DNA of 64,000 bases. It comes from Streptomyces caeruleatus. GTDB taxonomy: Bacteria > Actinomycetota > Actinomycetes > Streptomycetales > Streptomycetaceae. Each line of letters opens with the position of its first letter. Position 1 is the stretch's first letter. The notes below the pieces were generated by a model that saw only the letters and a list, made by a program, of their open reading frames with translations, had not been told where the DNA came from and did not search any database. The stretch is from positions 999,832 to 1,063,831 of the forward strand of contig NZ_KQ948924.1 of the NCBI RefSeq assembly GCF_001514235.1. The letters are read 5' to 3'. The position numbers and the translations under genes were made by a program. Positions 16,736 through 26,822 of the stretch are shown here, piece after piece.

Positions 16736-18781
16736 CTAGGAGACGGGCACCCGTGCCGGCAGAAACGAGGCCCCGGCGTCGACGTCCACGACTTCCGGGC
16801 GGACCCTCGGGTGGAGGACGGCCACGCCGTGCCGGTTCGTCGTCGCGGTGTCGCCACCCACCGTGACCGTCGCACCGCGCACGGGCCGGCGGTCGACACC
16901 CCGCTCATCGGCGCCCGCTCCGTCATAAGCGGAGGTCACCTGGACGACGACGGCCTTGCCGGCTCGCCGGGTGCTCACGTCGAGCGCCGTGGGGCGCGGC
17001 AGCATCTCGCGGATGTTCGTGCATCGGTCATCGAGCGGCTGGGGGCCGGTGGTGGTGGTGCCGTCGAAGGTCGCCGTCTGTGATCCGCTGATCTGGAAGG
17101 GCCTGCCCTTCAGGTCCATGGTGATGTCGCCCTTCAGCGACCCGGTGTGCTCGCCACGGAGCGTGAGGTCGTTGAGGAGCCGGACCGTCGTGCCACCCCG
17201 CTTGATCACCTGGGTGCCGTTGACGAACGACTTGCCGTCGTCGGAGTAGTCGTCGTACGTGGCCGTCGACTCGGTCGGCTGGGTGGCGGTCATCGGAGCG
17301 CTGTAGTTCACGGTCACCGTGCCCGAGGACAGGCCCTTCAGCGTGACGGTGGTCTTGGCCCCGAGCGCGCCGTGGTACTGCTGCGGCGTCGGCGCCCACG
17401 ACCCCGGTGCCGAGCTCACAACGGGCTGCGGCTTGCTCGGCGCGCGGTCGAAGTGCGCGACGAGCAGGTACGGCGCCGAGCCCAGCGTCGTGAGGCTCTG
17501 CGTGCTCAGCGCCACCGAGGTGCTGTCCGGGCTCCAGATCGGCCAGCCGTGGAGCTGAGAGGTCTCGCGCACGTCGCCGCCGTCGTACGGGGCCAGGATC
17601 TGCCCCACGAGCTTCCCGCCCCGGTCGCCGGAGGCGGGCAGCAGGCTCGACGCGAACTGGGCGCACGAGCGCAGCTCGGTCGACGACACCTGGGTGATGG
17701 CGACGGCCCCGACCCACGCGGAGTCGAAGAACCCGCGGAACGGCATCAGGGCGGCCCAGTCGAAGTAGTGCCGGCGCTGCGAGTTGATCCCGACGTACAT
17801 CGAGCGGCCATCCGGCGAGATCGCCATGTCCTCCTCCCACTCGGGGTAGGCGGTCAGGCGGGTGCGTTCACCGGTCCTGAGGTCGAGCTTCCACAGGTCC
17901 GGGTTTCCGGACGCGCCGCCGCCGACCTGGACGTACACCACCGAACGCCCGCCGTCGGCGAAGGACTTGAGTTCGAACAGGGCCGTGCTCTCGGACCAGG
18001 GGCGTGGATCGGGGTCGGTCGGTGACGCGGGTCCGGCCGGGTTCAGCGTCCTCGGATCGGTGACCACGTACTTGTCGCCCGCGAACCCTAGCTTGCCGAT
18101 CACCATGGACAGCAGGCTGTCCGAGCGGAAGTTGGACCAGGCAACGTACTTGCCGTCCGGCGACAGCTTCGGCGAGGACGCTCCGCCGGTGTCGAACGAG
18201 GGAGTCGCCACCGCTCCCCCTGGCGGGATCACCCCGCCGGGGGGCAGGGCACCCGACGGGTCGATCCTGTACGTCGTGGCCGTCCTGCAGTCCAGCACGC
18301 TGGGCGCGCAGTGCAGCACGCGCGGGTCGCCGTACGGGCCGTAGAACACCCGCTTGCCGTCCGGGAAGGGCGCGATCAATCCCGGCTGCTCGGCCTCGCC
18401 CACCAGCGGCTCCTCGGTCCCGCAGGACAGACAGCGCGCGCCCTTGCCATCGGTGCCGACGATCCACAGGTGCAGCGGCCCGCGGTCGGGGTCGGGGTTC
18501 TGCGCTGGGTCCGCAACGATGTTGGCGAAGAACAGCAGGTGCTTGCCGTCCTTGCTGTACGCCGGGGCGGCCGCGTTCTGCACGGTGGGCGGCAGAGTGA
18601 TCTTCTGCAGACGCACGGTCTCCCAGGAGGGCGTGCCCGGCGTCGTCGCGGAGCGCGTCGACTCCGACGACGCCGGCACGGAGACCGCCGGGGTGGGAGC
18701 CGCCGCCACGGCCATGAGCAGCAGTGGTACGCCCAGCACGCCGATGCGTTTCGACATCCGGCGGCGCCTCGATATGGACAT
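16736..18781 (-). CDS. Secreted TolB-like beta-propeller protein
   Basis: 681 residues from ATG at 18781 (AAGGAG upstream; an in-frame GTG two codons earlier is too close to it). A signal peptide covers residues about 1-38 (basic start, then IGVLGVPLLLMAVAAAPTPAVSVPA). The body contains several WD40/PD40-type blades with SPDG/SKDG motifs (AYSKDGKHLLFFANI, KLSPDGKYVAWSNF, AISPDGRSMYVGI, WSPDSTSVALS). The C-terminal 200 residues look like Ig-like or carbohydrate-binding beta-sandwich repeats. The function is unknown; an extracellular binding or scaffold role is inferred. It is followed by the TetR gene. Confidence 0.75.
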   Translation of the reverse strand: MSISRRRRMSKRIGVLGVPLLLMAVAAAPTPAVSVPASSESTRSATTPGTPSWETVRLQKITLPPTVQNAAAPAYSKDGKHLLFFANIVADPAQNPDPDRGPLHLWIVGTDGKGARCLSCGTEEPLVGEAEQPGLIAPFPDGKRVFYGPYGDPRVLHCAPSVLDCRTATTYRIDPSGALPPGGVIPPGGAVATPSFDTGGASSPKLSPDGKYVAWSNFRSDSLLSMVIGKLGFAGDKYVVTDPRTLNPAGPASPTDPDPRPWSESTALFELKSFADGGRSVVYVQVGGGASGNPDLWKLDLRTGERTRLTAYPEWEEDMAISPDGRSMYVGINSQRRHYFDWAALMPFRGFFDSAWVGAVAITQVSSTELRSCAQFASSLLPASGDRGGKLVGQILAPYDGGDVRETSQLHGWPIWSPDSTSVALSTQSLTTLGSAPYLLVAHFDRAPSKPQPVVSSAPGSWAPTPQQYHGALGAKTTVTLKGLSSGTVTVNYSAPMTATQPTESTATYDDYSDDGKSFVNGTQVIKRGGTTVRLLNDLTLRGEHTGSLKGDITMDLKGRPFQISGSQTATFDGTTTTGPQPLDDRCTNIREMLPRPTALDVSTRRAGKAVVVQVTSAYDGAGADERGVDRRPVRGATVTVGGDTATTNRHGVAVLHPRVRPEVVDVDAGASFLPARVPVS

Positions 18782-18860
18782 GGTCACTCTCCTTCGAGTG
18801 GGTGAGGGAACACCGCGCCGTGCGTGGCGCGGCGGGTCGAGCCGGGGGCGGGAGATCCCC

Positions 18861-20270
18861 CTAACGGGCGGCGGCCATGCGATCATCTGGGCCGTTGAGA
18901 CCGATCAGGTCGCGTACGAGGCCCTCGGGGAGAACGCGCCTGTCGTCGTCTGTCTGCGCGTACAAGTCGGCGAACCGCCGTGTGTGGGCCGGTGAGAGCA
19001 CGCAGAATGAGCGCAGACCGTGTTCGACGTCGCGCCGTTCGGCCTCCGGCCGGTCGAGATGGCGGTAACCAGGGGCGAGCCATTCGGCGCCCCGATAGCG
19101 GTCGAGCAGCTGATCGAGTTTGGCCCGCGTCAGCTGATCGGCTCCGACGCCGTCGGCGAGCGCCCGCGCGACGAACGGCTCGAAGTCGGGTGCCAGCGCG
19201 TGCCGCCAGTGACCGCCCAGCTCCGCCGGCCCCTCGTCGACGACGGCGACGAGCCAGCGCCTGCCGTCCGCCGGCGCGTCGGGCACCGGGAGCGGTGTTT
19301 CCGGCACAGGCTGGGTGAGGTCGAGGTCCGCCATGGCCGGCGCTGCCGGCGGTACGGGCAGGACGCGGACGTCGGCCTGCCCGTCCAGCACGTCCAGCAG
19401 GCGGACGGCGGCGTGTTCGGCGCCGGAGCCGTCGAGTGCGGCCATGACGGCCCCGTCCGGCGAACCGGGCACAAGACCGGTGCCCACTTGTTCGAGCGGG
19501 ACCAGGAAGTCGGCCGAGCTGAAGACCGCGGCGACGGGGCAGGTGATCCGCTCGACGTGCTCGACCGGCGAGTGCGCGGCCCAGCCGGGCGCGGACAGAT
19601 CCTCGCCGTAGGTGAGCCGCCAGCCTTCGGCGATCGGCACCATCACCTGGCGCAGTGCCGGGACCGCCGGGTGGTCCGGCGGCGTGTCCGAGGCGATCCG
19701 GGGGAGGGCGGCGAAGAGGTGGGCGCCCTGACAGGTCAGATTGACGACCGGTACGTCCGGCACGACGGCGGTCGCCGGGAACGCCTCCGCGGCTGTCATG
19801 AGCGCCGCGTATCCACCGGCGCTGCCGCCGGCGTACACGATCGCGGTCGGGTCGACGAAGGAGAGTCCGCGCACGAGGTGGGCCAGGACGTACTCCGTGT
19901 TCGGGCCCCGGACGAGCGGGTTCGGGCCGGGGAACACCTCTCCGGGCGCAGGTTCGCACGGTGTGACCACGATCCGTCCGCGACTGACCTTCGCCATGGC
20001 CGTCTCGTCGGGGAGTTCGTACCCGCAGTTGAACCACACGGGTGTGGGCGCGGGCGGCCTCTCGGCGAGGGCCGCCGGGAGATAGAGCCTGGCGGTCGCC
20101 TGATACGTGTCGCCGCGCAGGTCCTCCGCGGTGAAGCGGAGGGTGACGACGCCGACGCCGTCTTCCCCCACCGCCCGTTCCTCGGTCCGGACGTCGACGA
20201 TCCGGCCGGCGGGGTCGTCGAACGCGTCGGCCACGAGGCGCTTCACCCAGGTGTCGTCGTTCAGCCGCAC
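18861..20270 (-). CDS. Alpha/beta hydrolase, putative esterase/peptidase-like
   Basis: 469 residues, GTG start behind GGAGG, one base after the upstream stop. The nucleophile elbow GGSAGGYAALM (Ser at about 147) and the preceding PTAIVYAG strand mark an alpha/beta hydrolase. A glycine-poor N-terminal region (VTLRFTAEDLRGDTYQATARLYLP) and a long C-terminal helical segment extend it beyond a typical single-domain esterase. It is the last gene of the glycoside-utilisation operon. Removing acyl groups from, or hydrolysing, imported glycosides is a reasonable guess, but no substrate can be read from the sequence. Confidence 0.75.
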   Translation of the reverse strand: MRLNDDTWVKRLVADAFDDPAGRIVDVRTEERAVGEDGVGVVTLRFTAEDLRGDTYQATARLYLPAALAERPPAPTPVWFNCGYELPDETAMAKVSRGRIVVTPCEPAPGEVFPGPNPLVRGPNTEYVLAHLVRGLSFVDPTAIVYAGGSAGGYAALMTAAEAFPATAVVPDVPVVNLTCQGAHLFAALPRIASDTPPDHPAVPALRQVMVPIAEGWRLTYGEDLSAPGWAAHSPVEHVERITCPVAAVFSSADFLVPLEQVGTGLVPGSPDGAVMAALDGSGAEHAAVRLLDVLDGQADVRVLPVPPAAPAMADLDLTQPVPETPLPVPDAPADGRRWLVAVVDEGPAELGGHWRHALAPDFEPFVARALADGVGADQLTRAKLDQLLDRYRGAEWLAPGYRHLDRPEAERRDVEHGLRSFCVLSPAHTRRFADLYAQTDDDRRVLPEGLVRDLIGLNGPDDRMAAAR

Positions 20271-20271
20271 G

Positions 20272-21210
20272 TCAGTCCTCCTCGATCCAGCACGCCATGT
20301 CGGTCAGGGTCCGCTGGGCCTCGGCCAGCTGAGGTCTGTTCAGGTGGCCGTGGGTGACGCCGGGGGCCATGCGCAGATCGACGTCCACGCCGGCGCGCAG
20401 CAAGGAGGTCGCGAACGCCTCTCCGGAGGCGCGCAGCTCGTCGTACTGGCAATTGACCAGCAGCGTGCGAGGCAGCCCCCGCAGATCCGCCAGTGCGGGC
20501 ATCGCGTAGCCCGGCGCCGTGGCGGCAGGCGCTCCCAGGTAGTTCTCGATGACGGCCTCGAACATCTCGGCGCCGAACCGCGTCCGTGGGGTGAGCCGGG
20601 CGAGTGTGGCGTCCAGCTCGGGCGAGGCCGGGGGCAGCGCCGGGTGCATGCAGGGATAGAGCAGGATCAGGGACGCCGGGAGGTGCCCGCCCATGTCGCG
20701 TATCCGCAGGCACGCGCCGGCCGCGAGGGCGGCGCCGGCACTCGCGCCGCCGAGGTGGACACGCCCGCGCGGCGCGGCCCCCACCTGCCGGATCGCCCCT
20801 TCGTAGGCGGCGACCACGTCGTCGAGCGGGACCGGGTAGTGCACGCCGTCCACGGCCCGGCGGTAGTCGACCGAGACGACGACCACGTCCGCCCGCTCGG
20901 CGACGACGCGCGCGGTGACGTCGGCCTCCGGCATATCGATGTCGCCGTACGCGAAGGCTCCGCCATGGCACCACACCAGGACCGGCCGGTCGCCGTCCGC
21001 GTGGTGCGGGCGGTAGTCCCGGACAGGGACGGGCCCGTGCAGACCCGGCAGGTGCTCGTCGCGGACCATGACGTCCGGCGGGACGAAGTCGTCGATCCGC
21101 TGCGGGGCGAGGCCCGCGTCACGTTCCGGGTCCTCACCCCCGTCCTGGTCCTGCTGCGCCGCCGACAGGGTGAGGAGTCGTCGGTAGTACGGGTCCGCGG
21201 TGACCGTCAC
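20272..21210 (-). CDS. Alpha/beta hydrolase fold-3 (HSL-type) esterase
   Basis: 312 residues from GTG at 21210 (GGGAGG upstream; GTGA overlaps the rhamnosidase stop). The hormone-sensitive-lipase motif HGGAFAYGD forms the oxyanion hole. GGASAGAAL supplies the serine, YDELRASGE the aspartate and GVTHGHLN the histidine, so the catalytic triad is complete. Such enzymes hydrolyse short acyl esters. Its place in the operon after two rhamnosidase-like genes suggests deacetylation of plant glycosides or oligosaccharides. Confidence 0.88.
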   Translation of the reverse strand: MTVTADPYYRRLLTLSAAQQDQDGGEDPERDAGLAPQRIDDFVPPDVMVRDEHLPGLHGPVPVRDYRPHHADGDRPVLVWCHGGAFAYGDIDMPEADVTARVVAERADVVVVSVDYRRAVDGVHYPVPLDDVVAAYEGAIRQVGAAPRGRVHLGGASAGAALAAGACLRIRDMGGHLPASLILLYPCMHPALPPASPELDATLARLTPRTRFGAEMFEAVIENYLGAPAATAPGYAMPALADLRGLPRTLLVNCQYDELRASGEAFATSLLRAGVDVDLRMAPGVTHGHLNRPQLAEAQRTLTDMACWIEED

Positions 21211-23453
21211 GAGAGGTCCTCCCGGTAGCCGAAGGTGTGCGTGCCGCCGCCGACGAGGTGCTTCGTCCCGTCCTGGAGGATCACGTCGGCCTGCATGCCG
21301 TCGGGGATCACCGCGCGGACGTCGATCCGGTCTCCCCTGCGCTCCCATCCGCACTCGACCGTGCCGCCGGGCGTGTCCAGGGCGGCGCGGGCCCAGTCGA
21401 GGCCCGGCCCCGGCGTGGGGGCGAGTGCGACGCGCGCGTAGCCGGGCTCGGCCGGGCGGATGCCGGCCACGACCTGGTAGAGCCAGTCGGTGACGGCGCC
21501 GAGGGCATAGTGGTTGAAGCTGGTCATCTCGCCGGGGTTGACCGTGCCGTCCGGCAGCAGCGAGTCCCACCGTTCCCAGATCGTGGTGGCGCCCATGGTG
21601 ACCGGGTAGAGCCAGGACGGGCACTCGGTCTGCAGGAGCAGGCGGTAGGCGTCCTCGACATGGCCGGTCCCCGACAGTGCCCAGGTGATGTACGGGGTGC
21701 CGGCGAAGCCGGTGGTGACACGGTGGCCGCCCGCGCGGACGAGTTCGGCCAGCCGCTCCCCCGCGGCGCGGCGGCGCTCCGCGTCGAGGATGCCGAAGGT
21801 GATCGCCAGGGCGTACACGGTCGTGCAGTCGGAGCGCACCCGCCCCTGCGGGTCGACGTAGTGCTCCAGGAACGCGGCCTTGGTACGGGCGGCGAGGTCC
21901 GCCCAGCGGCGGTGGTCCTCAGCCTGTCCGAGTATGTCGGCGGCCTCGGCGGCGAATGCCGCGGACCGTACGAGGCACGCGCTGGCGACGACGGCGGGGT
22001 CTGCTTTGGCGGCCCAGGGCTTCGCCGCCGGCGCGTCCGGGTCTAGCCAGTCGCCCCATTGGAAGCCCTCGTCCCACAGGCCCGTTTCCGACAGGGCGGC
22101 GGCGACCGACTCCAGGTGGAGCACCATCCCCGGGTAGTGCGCGGCGAGTCGGTCGCGGTCGCCGTACGCCTGCCAGAGCGCCTGGGGCACCCAGACCGCG
22201 GCGTCTCCCCAGACCGCGGTCGGGACACCGCTCATCGGCACGGCCTCCGGCGCCTCGGGCACGGGCGCGTACTTCAGGATGTCCGGGACCACGGCCGGAA
22301 CGGCACGGTTCTCGTTGTGCCGCGTCTCGGCGTACAGGTCGAGCAGCCAGTCGTGCAGGAAATCGGCGACATCGGCCTGGAGGCACGCCGTCGGCGCGTA
22401 CACGGCGATGTCCCCTGTCCACCCCAGCCGCTCGTCTCGCTGGGGGCAGTCGGTGGGCAGGGAGAGGAAGTTGCCCTTCTGCGACCAAACGGAGTTCTCG
22501 ACCAGCTGGTTGACCAGCGGTGACGAACAGGAGAAGCGGCCGGTGCGGCGGAGGTCGGAGTGGACGACGACGGCTTCCAGTGCGTCGGCCGTCAGTTCCC
22601 CGGGGAATCCGGTCACTTCCACGTAGCGGAAGCCGTGGAAGGTGAGGGTGGGTTCGAACTCGTCGTCGCCGCCCGACAGGACGAAGGTGTCGGTGGCCTT
22701 CGCCGACCGCAGGGGCCGGATGGCCGGTTCGCCCTGGGACAGCACCTCCGCGTGCCGGAGGACGATCTCGGTGCCGGCCGGCCCGCGCGCCCGCATCCGC
22801 ACCCAGCCGACCAGGTTCTGCCCGAAGTCGACGAGCGTCGCGCCCGACGGCAGCCGGGTGCTGCGGCTCGGTCGCAGGGTCTCCTGGCGGGTCACGGCCG
22901 GGCCGGACCGGGGCACGAACCGGCTGCGGTCGACGTCGAGCCGCCGTACCGGCAGCGCGTCCCGCGTGCCGCGCAGCCGGGCGTCGACGCACTGCCCGTC
23001 GTAGAGGCTGTTCTGCACGGTGTCGCTGGTCCGGGCGCACCAGTGGTCACCGGTGGTCACCAGCTGGACGTGTCCGTCGGCGTACACCACCTCCAGCTCC
23101 GCCATGAATCCCAGCTCGGCCCCGTAGTTGAGGTTCATGTCCGCGAAGCCGAGGTCGGCCCGCCACCAGCCGTTGCCGAGGAGCACCTCAACGGTGTTCT
23201 CCTCTGTGAGGAGGTGGCCGACGGGGTCGTCGCTCACCGGCAGCCGCCATTCGTAGGCCGACCAGCCCGGGGAGAGCACCGCGGGCGACACCGGCCGCTC
23301 GTTGACACGGGCTTCGTAGACACCGTGCGCGGTGGCGCGGAAGGTCGCCGAGCGGACCTGGTCCGTAGGGCGGTCGAGCCGGAAGGAGTGGGAGAGGATG
23401 CCGGCCACCGACCGGTCGGCATCGAAGGTGATCATCTCGCTGGAATCAAGCAC
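21207..23453 (-). CDS. GH78 alpha-L-rhamnosidase-like enzyme B
   Basis: 748 residues from GTG at 23453 (AGGGA upstream, 8-nt overlap with the previous gene; ATG at 23435 is possible). An N-terminal beta-sandwich (NGWWRADLGFADMNLNYG) and Bac_rhamnosid domain (LVDFGQNLVGWVRM) lead to an (alpha/alpha)6 barrel with the family hallmark DCPQRDERLGWTGD, which carries catalytic acids. A C-terminal beta domain follows. The protein has no signal peptide and is therefore cytoplasmic, acting on glycosides delivered by the adjacent ABC transporter. It is coupled to the downstream esterase gene. Confidence 0.9.
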   Translation of the reverse strand: MLDSSEMITFDADRSVAGILSHSFRLDRPTDQVRSATFRATAHGVYEARVNERPVSPAVLSPGWSAYEWRLPVSDDPVGHLLTEENTVEVLLGNGWWRADLGFADMNLNYGAELGFMAELEVVYADGHVQLVTTGDHWCARTSDTVQNSLYDGQCVDARLRGTRDALPVRRLDVDRSRFVPRSGPAVTRQETLRPSRSTRLPSGATLVDFGQNLVGWVRMRARGPAGTEIVLRHAEVLSQGEPAIRPLRSAKATDTFVLSGGDDEFEPTLTFHGFRYVEVTGFPGELTADALEAVVVHSDLRRTGRFSCSSPLVNQLVENSVWSQKGNFLSLPTDCPQRDERLGWTGDIAVYAPTACLQADVADFLHDWLLDLYAETRHNENRAVPAVVPDILKYAPVPEAPEAVPMSGVPTAVWGDAAVWVPQALWQAYGDRDRLAAHYPGMVLHLESVAAALSETGLWDEGFQWGDWLDPDAPAAKPWAAKADPAVVASACLVRSAAFAAEAADILGQAEDHRRWADLAARTKAAFLEHYVDPQGRVRSDCTTVYALAITFGILDAERRRAAGERLAELVRAGGHRVTTGFAGTPYITWALSGTGHVEDAYRLLLQTECPSWLYPVTMGATTIWERWDSLLPDGTVNPGEMTSFNHYALGAVTDWLYQVVAGIRPAEPGYARVALAPTPGPGLDWARAALDTPGGTVECGWERRGDRIDVRAVIPDGMQADVILQDGTKHLVGGGTHTFGYREDLS

Positions 23454-25959
23454 GCGGGTTCCCTGATGAGGTGGTGATGGTGGTGGGCGTCGTGCGCGGC
23501 ATCACCCACCGGTGGCTGCCGGCGGGGAGGTCCTGGCTGACACCGGCGGGATCGACGAAGCGGATCGGTACCGGACTGGTCACCGTGACGTTCTCGCCCG
23601 AGACGACGACCTCGACCGGGCCGTGCGGTGTCGGAGCCGAGCCCGCGACGGTGTGCAGGGCACCCGGCCGGGGAGCGATGCGCACCCGCTCGAAGCCGGG
23701 CAGGTCCGGGGTGATGCCCAGCACGTACACGATCAGGTCGCGGGTGGGGATGCTGGACCAGCCGTGCACGGGTGTGCCCCAGCCCCAGCACTCGCCGAAG
23801 GTGTCGTAGCCGTCGCGCAGGAACACCGACCAGTCCCGGACCAGGTCGACGATCCGCTCGGCGAGGCCGGCCCGGGCCAGGGCGTCGTGCACGACGTAGC
23901 TGAAGAACGGCTGCGCCCGAACGATCTCGCGCTCGACGTCCCAGTCGATGCGCTGGATGCCGCGCCGCTGGTCCTCCTCCTTCTGGACGTCGTAGCCTCC
24001 GTCGCCGCCGATCCAGGAGCGGGTGACGACTCGGGAGGGGTCGGTCATCGCCGTGGCGATCGCCTGCCATCTGTCGGACGGAGCGAGTCCGGCGACGATG
24101 GCGGCGGCGTTCGCCGCCTGCGAGGCGGCCGCTCTGCGCTCGCCGTCGACGATGTGGTCGACGTACAGGCCCCGGCGCGGGTCCCAGAAGTCCTCGAACG
24201 AGGAGGCCACGCCCGTGTGACGCTCCCGGGCCCAGGCGGCGGAACCCGCGTTGCCCACCCAGTCGCACAGTTCGGCGTACTCGGCGAGGCCGCGGGCCCA
24301 CAGCGCGGACACGATCGAGGTGCGGCCGGTGGTGAAGACGCTCGACCAGTCGACCAGATTCCATTCGGGCAGGTCGCTCAGCGTTCCGTGCGCGTCGAGG
24401 TGGGGCTCGTACCAGCGCAGCACCCGTTCGACGGTCGGCAGGTACGGGGCCAGGTGGGCGCGGTCGCCGGTGTAGCGGTAGAGGTTGTGCACGCCGTGGA
24501 CCCAGTGCAGGGACCAGTCGGGGATCGTGAAACCCTCGTACTGCTCGAAGTCGCCGGCCACGCTCAGCGGCAGGATGCCGTCGGAGCGCGGTGAGTTGGC
24601 CAGCTCGACGTAGTGCTGCGCCAGTCGCCAGTCCTCGTTCGTGGCCAGGTGGACCATCTGGTGGACGACCCCGTCACCGACCCAGGCGCGTTGCTCACGG
24701 GTCGGGCAGTCGGTGTAGGCGTCGAAGGAGTTGAGCTGCACGGTGCGGATCCCGGCGCGGTAGATCCGGTCGATCTCGTCGTCGTCGCTGGTGAAGTACG
24801 CCTGGCCGGTGTGCGGGTAGACGTTCTCCCGCACCGCGACATCCGCGACCGTCACGTCTGCTGTCTCCGGCGCGTGCACCGTGAGGTAGAGGTAGCGCAG
24901 GCCCGCCGGCTCCAGGGCCGAGTAGACCGCGCGTCCGCCGGGGCAGATGTAGCGGGCGCCGGCCGCGTAGTCGGATGTGGTGGTGACAAGCCCGGGGTGC
25001 TTCGGCTTCTCCCGGTAGCCGAGTTCGAGGACCGTGCCCGCCGGGGCGTCGACATGCAGTTCCACGAAGCCGGCGGTCACCGCGCCGAAGTCGAGCACGA
25101 GGTCGAGGGTCCGGTCCGCTCCGATGGTGGCGGACACGGGCAGGGCCGCGGCCGGGACCGGTTCTCCCGGGGACCCAAGCTGCTGCACCACCCGTGCCCC
25201 TGGGTGGTCGTCCTCCCATGAGGGCTTGGCCCTGATGCGGGCATCGAGCACGGCGGCCGGACGGACGGTGTCGCCGCCGAGGGCGGCCACCGGGCGGGGC
25301 AGCAGCTTCCCGTACGGGCTGATTGGGGGGCGGCTGCGCCCGAGTCCGCCCCAGTGCCGTGCCGTCAGGAGCGTCGCTGTCGGCCAGCTCGCGTCGTCGA
25401 AACCGGGCCGGGTCCATCCCGTCGGCAGTTCGCGGGCGTCCAGCAACTCGCACGGGATGCCGGAGGCGGCGAGTGCGCTCCAGGCGGTGGAGCGGTGGAC
25501 GCGCCATGAGGTGTCGGTGGCGAGGGTGTCGGCCCCCTCCAGGCGCGCGTCCAGCACCAGACAGGCGTCCCCGTTGATCCCGCCTTCGGGCGGGACCGGG
25601 TGCCACCACGAGGTGGCCCTGCCGTAGTAGCTGACCAATACGGCGACCGCGTTCCGGCCGCGCTCCAGGTAGGGGGCGAGATCGAACGCCTCGTACCGCC
25701 AGCGGCGCGGCTGCGACCGCACCGGGCCGCGTCCGACCTCCCGGCCGTTGACCCACAGGACGAACCGGCTGTCGGCCGTCAGCCGCAGCGGTGCGGTCTC
25801 CGGTACGGCGTCCAGATGGAACTCCTTGCGGAACAGCACGCGCGAGAACCCGCGCCCCGACGCGCTCCCGGTGACCGCGTCGTCGAGGCCGGGGTCCGGG
25901 GCGGGCTCGGCCCCGATCCAGTGCCCCAGCCATGGTTCGTCGCGTCCGGTCCCGGTCAT
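23446..25959 (-). CDS. GH78 alpha-L-rhamnosidase-like enzyme A
   Basis: 837 residues with no signal peptide. The architecture matches GH78: an N-terminal carbohydrate-binding-like domain (VLFRKEFHLDAVPETAPLRLTADSRFVLWVNG), a Bac_rhamnosid region (DLVLDFGAVTAGFVELHV), a six-hairpin barrel with TDCPTREQRAWVGDG in place of the usual DCPQRDER block, and a C-terminal beta domain ending in a His/Thr-rich tail. The altered motif suggests different specificity from enzyme B. Its start overlaps the ATPase gene stop (ATGA), so transport and hydrolysis are co-expressed. Confidence 0.9.
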   Translation of the reverse strand: MTGTGRDEPWLGHWIGAEPAPDPGLDDAVTGSASGRGFSRVLFRKEFHLDAVPETAPLRLTADSRFVLWVNGREVGRGPVRSQPRRWRYEAFDLAPYLERGRNAVAVLVSYYGRATSWWHPVPPEGGINGDACLVLDARLEGADTLATDTSWRVHRSTAWSALAASGIPCELLDARELPTGWTRPGFDDASWPTATLLTARHWGGLGRSRPPISPYGKLLPRPVAALGGDTVRPAAVLDARIRAKPSWEDDHPGARVVQQLGSPGEPVPAAALPVSATIGADRTLDLVLDFGAVTAGFVELHVDAPAGTVLELGYREKPKHPGLVTTTSDYAAGARYICPGGRAVYSALEPAGLRYLYLTVHAPETADVTVADVAVRENVYPHTGQAYFTSDDDEIDRIYRAGIRTVQLNSFDAYTDCPTREQRAWVGDGVVHQMVHLATNEDWRLAQHYVELANSPRSDGILPLSVAGDFEQYEGFTIPDWSLHWVHGVHNLYRYTGDRAHLAPYLPTVERVLRWYEPHLDAHGTLSDLPEWNLVDWSSVFTTGRTSIVSALWARGLAEYAELCDWVGNAGSAAWARERHTGVASSFEDFWDPRRGLYVDHIVDGERRAAASQAANAAAIVAGLAPSDRWQAIATAMTDPSRVVTRSWIGGDGGYDVQKEEDQRRGIQRIDWDVEREIVRAQPFFSYVVHDALARAGLAERIVDLVRDWSVFLRDGYDTFGECWGWGTPVHGWSSIPTRDLIVYVLGITPDLPGFERVRIAPRPGALHTVAGSAPTPHGPVEVVVSGENVTVTSPVPIRFVDPAGVSQDLPAGSHRWVMPRTTPTTITTSSGNPRA

Positions 25960-26822
25960 GCGCCGGCCTCCATGAGCTCGCGGCGCCGCTGCCGTCGACG
26001 CGCCTGGACGTCGGGGTCGGGTACGGGAGTGGCCAGTTGCAGTCTCCGTGTGTACGGGTGGGCGGGCCGCAGCGAGACCTGCTCGCTGTCTCCCGTCTCG
26101 ACGATCGCTCCCTCGCGCAGTACGGCGATACGGTCGCTGACCTCCCGCACCACACCGAGGTCGTGGCTGATGAACAGGTAGGCCGCGCCGGTCTCACGCT
26201 GGATCCGGCGCAGGAGTCCGAGCACCTTGGCCTGGGTGGTCAGATCCAGCGCGCTGGTCGGCTCGTCGCAGATGATGAGTCCCGGGCGCAGGGCCAGGGC
26301 GCGGGCGATGGCGATGCGTTGCCGCTGCCCGCCGGAGAATTCGTTCGGGTACCGCTCCCCCGCGTCGTCGGGCAGGCCCACCTGCTCCAGCAGTTCGCGC
26401 ACCCGGGTGCGGCCGTCAGCCACGCCGGCCACGCGCAGGGGCTCGACCAGGATGTCCTCGATCGTCATCGACGGATTGAGCGAGGAGTAGGGGTCCTGGA
26501 AGACCACCTGGATGTCGCGGGCGAGGGCACGTCGCCGGGAGCGCGGCAGGCTGGTGATGTCCTGTCCGCGGAAGGTGATCGTGCCGCCGGCCACGGGGGC
26601 GAGGCCGAGCAGGGCCCGGCCGATCGTGGTCTTCCCCGAGCCGGACTCGCCGACCATGCCGAGTGTCTCGCCCGGCGCGATCGCGAGTGATACCCCCTTG
26701 ACGACCTCGACGCGCCCGCGGCGCCTGCCGTAGGCCACCCGCAGATCCGTCACCTGGAGTCCGCTGTCGCTCACGGCTCCGGGTCCGGTCGCCGTGGTGT
26801 GATCGGACACGGTCTCAGCCAT
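25956..26822 (-). CDS. Oligopeptide-type ABC transporter ATP-binding protein (OppF/DppF-like)
   Basis: 288 residues with a complete ABC ATPase: Walker A GESGSGKTT, Q-loop VVFQDPYSSLNP, signature FSGGQRQR, Walker B LIICDEPTSALD and H-switch ISHDLG. The C-terminal RPAHPYTRRLQLATPVPDP is the oligopeptide-transporter family tail. It is one of the two ATPases of the importer encoded by the next three genes; the second is fused to a permease. It overlaps the preceding gene by 8 nt. Confidence 0.94.
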   Translation of the reverse strand: MAETVSDHTTATGPGAVSDSGLQVTDLRVAYGRRRGRVEVVKGVSLAIAPGETLGMVGESGSGKTTIGRALLGLAPVAGGTITFRGQDITSLPRSRRRALARDIQVVFQDPYSSLNPSMTIEDILVEPLRVAGVADGRTRVRELLEQVGLPDDAGERYPNEFSGGQRQRIAIARALALRPGLIICDEPTSALDLTTQAKVLGLLRRIQRETGAAYLFISHDLGVVREVSDRIAVLREGAIVETGDSEQVSLRPAHPYTRRLQLATPVPDPDVQARRRQRRRELMEAGA